A stretch of 64,000 nt of DNA. It comes from Evansella caseinilytica (GTDB lineage: Bacteria > Bacillota > Bacilli > Bacillales > Salisediminibacteriaceae). This document shows, piece after piece, positions 37,703 to 46,228 of the stretch. The stretch spans positions 124,001 through 188,000 of the forward strand of contig NZ_FNPI01000008.1 in the NCBI RefSeq assembly GCF_900107275.1, given 5' to 3'. Under the pieces are notes generated by a model. The model had not been told where the DNA came from. It worked only from the letters and a program-made list of their open reading frames with translations, and did not search any database. Within the stretch, counting starts at the first letter, position 1. Each line of letters opens with the position of its first letter. Both the position numbers and the translations under genes were made by a program.

Positions 37703-38031
37703 AGTGTATGTTCAAAAAGATCGCTTTTTATCTTTTTATACGAAAACTAAGGCTTTATACCTAATTTTTAGTCCTCGTGGTGTCTGGCTAAGACATGGTT
37801 GTTTTGAACATACACGATGCAATGAGTAAAGCCGATGCATTCCTTTCAAACCGGCTAGGAGTGGTTTTCTTGGAGTCAGGATGGTGACATTCCGCTGTTG
37901 CTCACAAATGCAACCTGCATGTGCTTCATCGAGTCAATTTGCGTCGAGTAACCGCAGACGCAGGACGTGAGCGGTAGTTAGGCGGAATTGGGTTGCATCG
38001 AGCGGAACCATTGCCTTTTTGAACAGACTCT
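37703..38031. repeat. Family A element, longest copy
   Basis: 329 bp, starting AGTGTATGTTCAAAAAGATCG and ending GGAACCATTGCCTTTTTGAACAGACTCT. Compared with the 147-bp copy at 214-360 it has about 70 extra bases after the left hairpin and about 110 before the right end, which include GTCGAGTAACCGCAGACGC. It fills the gap between licT and bglA. Confidence 0.7.
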
Positions 38032-38197
38032 TTAAGACATCCCCGCTCTATTGTATCTTCATTCAGAAAGGCAAAAATCTGTCCCTCTTTCGGGACACTT
38101 CTCCTTGCTTTCCTCTTGCTTCCGGCACGAATCAGGTTTTCACGGATGCCACGGCTCAGTTAACGCTCCAAGCCGCGTAGAGAAGCGCCCTCCAACG

Positions 38198-38218
38198 CCG
38201 CGACAAGCTGTGTCGCGG
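38198..38218. other. Perfect GC-rich hairpin downstream of bglA
   Basis: CCGCGACA / TGTCGCGG with a five-base loop, 48 bp past the bglA stop codon. No T-run follows in the bglA direction. Nothing else recognisable lies between 38032 and 38266. Confidence 0.4.
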
Positions 38219-38266
38219 TCGTTCCTTCCAAAAGAAGAGGCAAAGCGCTTCTTGGAATAGCCGCAA

Positions 38267-39757
<1,491 letters not shown>

Positions 39758-39783
39758 TCAACTGGCATCAGTAAAATAAAAAA

Positions 39784-39857
39784 ACCTGACTCCATCAGAG
39801 GACACACGTATCGCGCCGTCAAATAGAATCAGGTTATGCCCAACTGGTAACATTCCC
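39784..39857 (-). promoter_or_regulatory. Divergent RAT-like antiterminator and terminator in the leader of the glucosidase gene
   Basis: Minus strand GGGAATGTTACCAG, GTTGGGCATAACCTGATTC (39857 to about 39825) has the layout of a RAT but differs from the bglP/licT version at several positions in both strands of the stem. ACCTGATTCT then pairs with GGAGTCAGGT (near 39782-39793) to give a terminator followed by seven T. This matches a BglG-family site of other specificity. Confidence 0.72.
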
Positions 39858-39870
39858 TTGTTATTGTATA

Positions 39871-39904
39871 GCGGATGTTCAAAACGTCTTTTTGAACAAA
39901 CACT
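39871..39904. repeat. Family A short palindrome
   Basis: GGATGTTCAAAACG and CTTTTTGAACAAACACT face each other with almost no loop, upstream of the glucosidase leader. Confidence 0.5.
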
Positions 39905-39979
39905 GTAAATAAAATTTAATTACAATTTATCAGTTCCTCTTGCTGTTGTCAATCTTTAGAAATTGATCCGGGCATCTTG

Positions 39980-40210
39980 CTATCTGCTTTTGAAACGTGA
40001 AACGAGGAAAAGAATGATTAAAATAATCACTACCCATTTAATCAGAAATCCCGCAATCAAAAAAATGAAAAAAGAACAAACGGCTCCGATAGCCCAATAT
40101 ACCATGAAGGTAAGAATGCAGCCGGACGAACCATATTTCTGAGTGCTGCCGAATAAAGAATAAAGTATAATTGCAATGACAAAGCCAAGCCCCACTGAAA
40201 TTAGTTCCAT
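39980..40210 (-). CDS. Small membrane protein
   Basis: 76 residues; ACAGGAGGGTAT directly precedes the ATG. Two or three hydrophobic helices (about 3-18, 30-53, 56-72) with a short GSTQKYGSSGC loop. No family recognised. It lies alone, transcribed towards the glucosidase gene but with its RAT/terminator in between. Confidence 0.65.
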   Translation of the reverse strand: MELISVGLGFVIAIILYSLFGSTQKYGSSGCILTFMVYWAIGAVCSFFIFLIAGFLIKWVVIILIILFLVSRFKSR

Positions 40211-40768
40211 ATACCCTCCTGTTTTCTTTTTTTAATACAATCATACCATATCACCACCCACTCCAATCGTATATCCACCGCAATTTAGTAAATTTTAATC
40301 AACAAATTGGTAAATTTATCTTGTTCTATAGACTAGAAAACCTCCTTATGAAAATATCCCCAGATAAACTTCTGCGTGAAGATTAAAAAAGCAGTTTTCA
40401 AACACTATAGAAATCTGTAATAATACAAGAATGAGAGTCTACATAATATTGCACCGAATGGGAGATGCCGCCTGAGAACAATGACGTATTGCGTTGTTCT
40501 CAAAGTAACGGTTGCCGGAAAAGATGGAGATGCGAACTTTACAAAAGTGAGTGATCTACATATCACAACTCGGCCGACAAAATTCAACAGTATTCCTTCC
40601 GGTTTTATTATCGCTGTTTCCTTTCTCCGCGGTGAAGAATACCGTTATTTTCTGTTTACATTATGCCGTAATAATTCTATAATGAAAACAAGGACAAGCC
40701 TTTCTGTATAGAATTGTTGAAATTTGCTTAACATAGTGACAGGTGTTAATCATAAAATAAAAAAGCGA
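40211..40768. other. AT-rich intergenic region
   Basis: No convincing gene. One hairpin, GAGAACAA / TTGTTCTC (40474-40501), lies in a stretch open in several frames but with no ribosome binding site. Confidence 0.4.
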
Positions 40769-40884
40769 GCCGAGATGCTGCAACATCTCGGCCCTCACAA
40801 ATGTCACTCACAAAAGCGTGGTCGGCAATTGTGCCTAGTTACGTGTAACCCATCTAAGGACCGCCAAGCCGCAGGATGGGTTAC
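40769..40884 (-). terminator. Structured 3' region and terminator of the holin-like toxin mRNA
   Basis: Two stems on the minus strand. GTAACCCATC/GATGGGTTAC (40845-40854, 40875-40884) is a perfect 10-bp stem that contains the toxin stop codon. GCCGAGATG/CATCTCGGC (40769-40777, 40784-40792) is followed by GCTCGCTTTTTT and is the terminator. Confidence 0.8.
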
Positions 40885-40979
40885 TTTTTTGCCATCTTAT
40901 CAATGAGCAAAACCACGAAAGTTAAGCAGGAGATAAGAAATAACCCGGCAGAGAAAAGCAGCGGTAAGACATCCATCAT
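40881..40979 (-). CDS. Holin-like toxin peptide (type I toxin, Hol-Tox type)
   Basis: 32 residues, MMDVLPLLFSAGLFLISC at the start and a basic DKMAKK end, forming one membrane helix. CGGAGGTGATGAT precedes the ATG at the correct distance (7 nt). The peptide, the strong site and the stem-loop that immediately follows the stop codon are the usual layout of 'putative holin-like toxin' genes of Bacillales and Lactobacillales, several of which are repressed by an antisense RNA. The predicted effect is membrane damage. Too short for routine gene finders. An antisense RNA would have to come from the plus strand over 40770-40900; I cannot identify its promoter. Confidence 0.75.
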   Translation of the reverse strand: MMDVLPLLFSAGLFLISCLTFVVLLIDKMAKK

Positions 40980-41094
40980 ATCATCACCTCCGAAAAAAAA
41001 CTCGACCTCTCAACTGCCTTTGCTCCGTAAACATTTGCTTGTTTATATTTTACCATCATGTGCCCAGTAGGTCTATTGAAATCGGTGCACTATT

Positions 41095-41260
41095 TCTAAT
41101 TTTGGGAATTATTTCATTGCTTTTTATTGACGGACAACACCAATAACGCCAATGGCGATACATCGCCGCAACATTACGTTGACGGCGTTGTCAGCCATTG
41201 GCGCAGCTTGCAACCTTTGAATAAAACAATGAACAGAAATTCTATTTATTTCCAATTTTA
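41095..41260. repeat. Inverted-repeat-bounded element upstream of the toxin
   Basis: The outer segments (ATTATTTCATTGCTTTTTATTG near 41110 and the complement of CAAAGGTTG-side TTTGAATAAAACAATGAACAG near 41216-41237) are roughly 70 % complementary. CGCCAATGG (41147-41155) and CCATTGGCG (41195-41203) form a perfect inner stem. It has the shape of a small non-autonomous element and no coding sequence. Confidence 0.4.
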
Positions 41261-41277
41261 AGTAAATCCGACAACCG

Positions 41278-43110
41278 CTACATCTTTAAACCAGCAAGGC
41301 TGGCTCCCTTACTAAACAGCTGTTGAATCTTTTTTTCTACATCTGGATCAGCAATTAATGGCGGTGCATGATGCGGTTTTGACCGGACATCAAGAATGAC
41401 ATTGTCACAGCTCCAATGCTTGTTTTCATAAAAGCTGTTGACACCGTAAATGTCATGGGAAGGATTGCTGCGCGTGAACGTCACCCAGAGAAAATTATTT
41501 ATGGAGCGGCTTAGAAACTCGCTATCGTCACATACAATAATCATCGGGCAGGACGGCATTGCGCCCTTCCTTTGAATTGCTGCGCCGAAATCGCGCAATT
41601 CTTTGTCGGCTTGGCTGTACGTGGAAAACGCAGGACCTTGTACAGCCACAATACCCGGCATTACCAGCCGTGGATTGCGGAAATCGCCCAGCTCCTTCAA
41701 CTGTCCCGGCACTTCAGTGCACAACTCTCTTTTTTTCTCGCCGCAAGCCGCAAAAATGACTTTGCTTCCTGTATTCAAGCCTGTCCCGGAATAGTCCAGC
41801 GTATCGATCGTTGTGTTCGTTTGAAAGTGAATATCGCGATGAAGATCGATGCGTTCTAAAATATACGTTAAAAATTGTTTTTCCTTATGTGTATCCAACG
41901 GCTCTTTTTCTTCCGCCGTAATAAACAAATATTTTGCCAGACTCAATTGCCCTGTTCCCAATATTCGGTTGGCAATCGTCAGAATTTCCGCCGGCTGCTT
42001 TACCTGCTGATAAGGGGTGTAGCGCTCGCTGCCGATGGCAAACAGCAACGGATGCACACCTGCCGCATCGACGGCATGCACTTCTTTTACACCCGGGATT
42101 TCCTGCCTGACAGCATCCCCTGTCAACTCGTGAATCAGCGCGCCAAATGAAGTATCCTCCTGCGGTGGACGCCCCACCACCGTAAACGGCCAGATCGCAT
42201 TTTGCCTTGCATACACTTTGTGGATTTTCATTAACGGAAAATCATGTGTCAGACTGTAGTAGCCCAAATGATCACCGAAGGGCCCCTCCGGCTTCGTTTC
42301 ACCCGGGTAAATTTCACCAGTAATAACAAAATCAGCGTCGTTGCTAATACAAAACCCGTCAATATAACTGTAACGAAACCGGCGTCCGGAAAGCAAACCG
42401 GCAAAGGTCATTTCACTTAACCCTTCCGGCAGCGGCATCACAGCTGCAAGCGTATGTGCCGGAGGACCGCCGATAAATATACTGACTTTTAACGGCTCCC
42501 CTTTTCTCGTCGCTTTCTCCTGATGAACACCGATGCCTCGATGAATTTGATAGTGCAAGCCGATTTCCTCGTTCAGCTCATAATCATTCCCGTTCAACTG
42601 CACCCGGTACATACCTAAATTGGCATTCATGATGCCCGGTTTATCCGGATCTTCACTGTACACTTGCGGCAGCGTCACAAAAGCGCCGCCATCATCCGGC
42701 CAATGTTGGATCAGCGGAAGCTCGGAAACGGTTATTTCCTGAAACGCAACCGGTAATGCGGATGATTTCTTCAACGGCAGCGCCTTTACAGCTGCCAAGC
42801 CCGTACGGACGTGACGAAGCGGGTGCTTCAGCGCCTTTACCGGATCATTCCGTAATGCAACCACGCTTTCCGCCGCTTCCCATGTTTTGCGAAAAATAAA
42901 TTTACTTCTCTCCATCGTGCCAAATAAATTGGAGACAGCCCGGAATGTCGAGCCCTTCACATTTTCAAATAATAAAGCCGGACCTCCCGCCTCATAAACC
43001 TTTAAATGGATGGCGGCCATTTCAAGATGCGGGTCCACTTCTTCATGGACACGAACCAAATGCCCATGCTTCTCCAGATCTACAATACACTGTTCTAAAT
43101 TATGATACAT
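41278..43110 (-). CDS. UbiD-family decarboxylase
   Basis: 610 residues; AGGAGCAGGTAACG precedes the ATG. UbiD-type prenylated-FMN decarboxylase: HGHLVRVHEEVDPHLEMAAI at the start, the central KPEGPFGDHLGYYS segment with the catalytic-region Glu, and SRSINNFLWVTFTRSNPSHDIYG towards the end. These enzymes (de)carboxylate aromatic or unsaturated acids. The family's 3-octaprenyl-4-hydroxybenzoate or menaquinone role is possible, but the longer form and lone context leave the substrate open. No UbiX-like prenyltransferase, which makes the cofactor, is in the window. Confidence 0.9.
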   Translation of the reverse strand: MYHNLEQCIVDLEKHGHLVRVHEEVDPHLEMAAIHLKVYEAGGPALLFENVKGSTFRAVSNLFGTMERSKFIFRKTWEAAESVVALRNDPVKALKHPLRHVRTGLAAVKALPLKKSSALPVAFQEITVSELPLIQHWPDDGGAFVTLPQVYSEDPDKPGIMNANLGMYRVQLNGNDYELNEEIGLHYQIHRGIGVHQEKATRKGEPLKVSIFIGGPPAHTLAAVMPLPEGLSEMTFAGLLSGRRFRYSYIDGFCISNDADFVITGEIYPGETKPEGPFGDHLGYYSLTHDFPLMKIHKVYARQNAIWPFTVVGRPPQEDTSFGALIHELTGDAVRQEIPGVKEVHAVDAAGVHPLLFAIGSERYTPYQQVKQPAEILTIANRILGTGQLSLAKYLFITAEEKEPLDTHKEKQFLTYILERIDLHRDIHFQTNTTIDTLDYSGTGLNTGSKVIFAACGEKKRELCTEVPGQLKELGDFRNPRLVMPGIVAVQGPAFSTYSQADKELRDFGAAIQRKGAMPSCPMIIVCDDSEFLSRSINNFLWVTFTRSNPSHDIYGVNSFYENKHWSCDNVILDVRSKPHHAPPLIADPDVEKKIQQLFSKGASLAGLKM

Positions 43111-43390
43111 CGTTACCTGCTCCTAGAATGTCTTTTTATTCATTATATCCATTCTGTCGGCCCTTGTCCTTTTCCAATGTATGTTTCAAATGAGAAAAAA
43201 GCAATCCATATAAAAAACTTAAAGAACATGTTTAATAAAGCAATGGCTCCCGAACTTATTGATCAATCCCTGTAAACTTTTCTCCACGACGATGACATTT
43301 TCATCAAATCCTCTGCATTTCCTGAAACAGGAAAAGATATAATATAAAAGACCCAATAAATCATCACATTCACAGGCAGGTATTGATACA

Positions 43391-44167
43391 ATGATCAAGC
43401 AACAGCTTCCACCGCTTGCAAAAATCAGCGCATTCGGCATTACATATATTCAAGAGCAGCACCCGCTCATGGTAGCTTGGTGGTCTGCTGTGTTCCCGGG
43501 ATTCGGGCATTATTTGCTGAATCAATATGCCAGAGCAACTTTATTGACATTAAGCGAAGTGACGATTAATTCCATGGCACACATCAACGAAGCGATGGTT
43601 TATTCGTTTTGCGGCAAATTTGAACTGGCGAAAGCCGTCATTGAACCGAGGTGGGCCTTTGGATACCTCGTCGTTTATTTAATACCGATTTGGGACAGCT
43701 ACCGGTCAACATTATATCAGAATAAATTATACCGCCTGTCCATTATGGAAAATCAACCGATGACGCGAGTAAAGATTACCCCAGCCGAAATTCAATACTT
43801 AGAGAGGCGAAAGCCGCTGGTCGGTGCCGTGTTTTCTTTTTTCTTTCCCGGCTTAGGTCAACTATACAACCACCGGTTCGGATTGGCTTTTTACGCGATG
43901 CTTTGGTGGTGGATTTATCTCACTTTATCCAGGCTTCATGAATCATTGCTTACGCTATCACTCGGAAATCTGATGGAGTCAACCCACCTTCTTCATCCAC
44001 AATGGCTGTTGTTTATGCCGTCTGTTATGTGCGGATCCATTTATGAAGCGTATGTGACAGCCATTGAACACAATAAGCTTTATCGCATTTCCCAGCGACA
44101 GCAACTGACATGCCGCTATGGAAAAACAAAGCTTCGTATTTTTCATTCAACAGGTGGTAATACATGA
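43391..44167 (+). CDS. Membrane protein with two FPG(F/L)G modules
   Basis: 258 residues. The pattern of a Pro-containing helix is repeated: VAWWSAVFPGFGHYLLNQY (about 29-47) and GAVFSFFFPGLGQLYNHRF (about 143-161), each followed by a long hydrophobic helix and a TLYQNKLYRLS / AIEHNKLYRIS type segment. So the protein looks like an internal duplication of about 115 residues, similar in style to TM2-domain proteins. The function is unknown. GGCAGGTATTGATACA precedes the ATG. It overlaps the next gene by four bases. Confidence 0.75.
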   Translation: MIKQQLPPLAKISAFGITYIQEQHPLMVAWWSAVFPGFGHYLLNQYARATLLTLSEVTINSMAHINEAMVYSFCGKFELAKAVIEPRWAFGYLVVYLIPIWDSYRSTLYQNKLYRLSIMENQPMTRVKITPAEIQYLERRKPLVGAVFSFFFPGLGQLYNHRFGLAFYAMLWWWIYLTLSRLHESLLTLSLGNLMESTHLLHPQWLLFMPSVMCGSIYEAYVTAIEHNKLYRISQRQQLTCRYGKTKLRIFHSTGGNT

Positions 44168-44619
44168 TTATTGTCGGAACGTTTTTACAATCGATAGAAT
44201 TGGAACAGACCTTGGCTTTTTTGGAAAAACAAGTGATTTCCAAGGAACAAATCCTCGTCATTTTCATGGATGATCCACCATTGTCCAAGCAATCGCTCGG
44301 AAGGACGCGGAATATTCATTCCAACGCTTTTGAAGTCGGAATGGCTAGTGCCACCGGATCAGCAGTTATCGGGGCAAGCACCGGTTTTGTGTTGCATTGG
44401 GGACCGATATTGTGGGGCTTGATTGCAGCGATTATCGGGTTTACTGTTGGCTATGGCATTTATTATTTTGTCAAAAAATCGCATTATTTGTCGTCTAAGA
44501 GAAAGCGCATTCCCGAAGTCACTGTTATCATTCAATGTACCAAGTCTGAAGCAAACCAAATCAAAGCTATCTTGTGGAAAAATCATGCCCTTACCGTCGG
44601 GAACGACGCTGGCGATTGA
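44164..44619 (+). CDS. Unknown protein with a glycine-rich membrane hairpin
   Basis: 151 residues starting in the stop of the preceding gene (ATGA). Soluble N-terminal part (about 1-55) with an alpha/beta look, then two Gly/Ala-rich helices (about 58-100: GMASATGSAVIGASTGF and LWGLIAAIIGFTVGYGIYYF), then a basic patch and a soluble C-terminal segment EVTVIIQCTKSEANQIKAIL. This resembles small general-stress membrane proteins but I cannot name the family. Co-expression with the upstream membrane protein is likely. Confidence 0.7.
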   Translation: MIIVGTFLQSIELEQTLAFLEKQVISKEQILVIFMDDPPLSKQSLGRTRNIHSNAFEVGMASATGSAVIGASTGFVLHWGPILWGLIAAIIGFTVGYGIYYFVKKSHYLSSKRKRIPEVTVIIQCTKSEANQIKAILWKNHALTVGNDAGD

Positions 44620-44778
44620 CCACTACTATCATCCGCAATGCTTTCGGTTTTTTCCTCCACTTGCAAGCTATGCTTATCAAGTAAAAAATACGCGTCTGCC
44701 TGTTGATGCAGAATCCCAGAAAAAACGGCCGACATGGCTGATCCCCTCTCCCGTTAGCGAGGCAACGCCAGCTTTCAT

Positions 44779-44786
44779 GTTATAAT
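44779..44786 (+). promoter_or_regulatory. Promoter of the ArsR-family gene
   Basis: TGTTATAAT (44778-44786) is an extended -10; no -35 was found. No palindrome of the type seen in front of cadA is evident here. Confidence 0.5.
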
Positions 44787-44813
44787 GTAAAAAAAGCTTG
44801 GCAGAGGTGACTT

Positions 44814-45152
44814 ATGGAAAAAAATAAAAAGCAAGAAAGGTTTGTTCCGGATGCTCACAGTGACTTGTTGGACGAGGAAACACTGCTTATCGTGTCACAA
44901 ACCTTTAAAGCTTTATCAGATCCGACGAGAATCAAAATCCTGTATTTGTTGTCACAAAAAACATATTCCGTCAATGAAATTGCCGAAAATCTCGACTTGC
45001 TCCAATCTACGGTATCTCATCAGCTGCGGTTTCTAAAAAACTTGCGGCTCGTTAAATACCGCCGCGAAGGAACGACCATGATTTATTCTTGCGACGACGA
45101 ACACGTCATGAATCTGTTAAAGCAGACCATCGTTCATGCCAGACATCACTAA
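44814..45152 (+). CDS. ArsR/SmtB-family metal sensor (CzrA-like)
   Basis: 112 residues; GGCAGAGGTGACTT precedes the ATG. Winged helix with [16 protein letters not shown], recognition region [18 protein letters not shown] and wing [16 protein letters not shown]. The C-terminal helix carries [19 protein letters not shown]: the Asp/His set spaced like the alpha-5 zinc/cobalt site of CzrA and SmtB. It probably represses the cadA-type exporter gene 1.1 kb downstream, whose promoter has a matching palindrome, but the two are not adjacent: a VOC protein gene and a repeat lie between. Confidence 0.88.
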   Translation: MEKNKKQERFVPDAHSDLLDEETLLIVSQTFKALSDPTRIKILYLLSQKTYSVNEIAENLDLLQSTVSHQLRFLKNLRLVKYRREGTTMIYSCDDEHVMNLLKQTIVHARHH

Positions 45153-45305
45153 TGTTCATGTCATCACTTCAGCTGTCTTCGACACACCTGGCTTTTCCCC
45201 TCCACCCGGAAAGAGGCAGCTGCTGGCGGCAGGCTTATTTCCTTGTCGTCTTTTTACAGGACATACCGACATACCGCCGGTTTATTAACATAGAGCGCAT
45301 TCCCT

Positions 45306-45647
45306 TTAGCATAGAACTTCCACGGTAAATCCGCCGGGAGCATCAACGTAAAATGTCCAGCCATGTGATCTTTGCGGCGGCTCTACTTCAAATCCATCCG
45401 CTTTTAATCGTTGATTTATCTCGTTCACTTTTTCTTCATTTTCTTGTATGAATCCAATATGAAATGTCTGAGGATAGCTGACTTGAGCTCCTTTCATTAA
45501 AGTAAGCACGAATCCGTCGTCATCCAACATTGCAGCGAAAGAATTCCCCCTGACTCCCCCGCAGGTTAGACCAAAATATTTTTCCAAAAATTCTTTAGCA
45601 GCACGAACATCGGTGACCGTAAGATTGAGATGATTTAATTTCATCAT
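45306..45647 (-). CDS. VOC-superfamily (glyoxalase-like) protein
   Basis: 113 residues from the ATG at 45647 behind GGAGAAAGGGGATC; longer frames upstream run through a repeat element. One full betaalphabetabetabeta pair: MKLNHLNLTVTDVRAAKEFLEKYFGL at the start and TFYVDAPGGFTVEVL at the end, with metal-ligand candidates His (residue 6) and Glu (residue 111). Members cover glyoxalases, dioxygenases and resistance proteins; the substrate is unknown. Confidence 0.85.
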   Translation of the reverse strand: MMKLNHLNLTVTDVRAAKEFLEKYFGLTCGGVRGNSFAAMLDDDGFVLTLMKGAQVSYPQTFHIGFIQENEEKVNEINQRLKADGFEVEPPQRSHGWTFYVDAPGGFTVEVLC

Positions 45648-45680
45648 GATCCCCTTTCTCCTTGGGTTGGTTAGAAGGCG

Positions 45681-45830
45681 CATGTAGTAAGGAAAACAAA
45701 CGGCTCTGAGCAGTTCGAAGCGCGGCAGCCGCAGCTGGCAGAGTTCATACCACAACTTTGAGCGCAGCGGAACAACAGCGCAACGAAGCGGTTTCGCAAG
45801 GCATTGTTACCCGGACTTTTTTACACCTTC
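45681..45830. repeat. Family B element
   Basis: Contains CAGTTCGAAGCGCGGCAGCC, GAGCGCAGCGGAACAACAGCGC and GTTACCCGGACTTTTTTACACC, aligned to other copies; the left end is degraded. It sits 35 bp upstream of the VOC gene ATG. From 45831 to 46083 no feature is recognised. Confidence 0.65.
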
Positions 45831-46083
45831 TCTTCCATTTTATTACATGGTTGCAAGTGCTAATGTTTTGATTTACCATTCTTATATTGCTTGACCTTTA
45901 ATCAGCTAATCCGTCATATTACTTTAATGATTTAGATGCAGATACATCCGCTCGGTCATGCCTGATGTTCGTAACTGTACCCCCAATAAGCAGTGACACA
46001 TTTTTCATATATGTAAAAAGTAAATAATGACAACTTCCTTATTGCTAGGCCATTTCATTATTCTTGTTTTTTTCCACATAGCA

Positions 46084-46144
46084 TTGACAGATTCAACAAT
46101 TCCGCATACAATATAATTGAATATATGAGCAGATGATCATATAT
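46084..46144 (+). promoter_or_regulatory. cadA promoter and ArsR-type operator
   Basis: TTGACA (46084-46089), 17 bp, TACAAT (46107-46112) is a near-perfect sigma-A promoter. ATATATGA-N8-TCATATAT (46121-46144) begins at about the transcription start, the position expected for repression by a metal-sensing ArsR protein. Confidence 0.82.
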
Positions 46145-46228
46145 AAAAATACGAAGCTGACAACTCCTTGTCCCTCATGTACAACAGTGACAACATCTCT
46201 TCGTAAAAACAAAAAGCAGGTGAGCCAT

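Noticed and set aside
38041-38266. Possible rRNA or tRNA fragment (GC-rich with hairpins)
   Set aside because: No tRNA or rRNA conserved segment is present; only one small hairpin.
40405-40711. Opposing open frames in the AT-rich gap
   Set aside because: Neither has a ribosome binding site or recognisable protein character.
44423-44785. Frame overlapping and extending beyond the gene at 44164
   Set aside because: It is the +1 shadow of the real gene; the extension lacks its own start signal.
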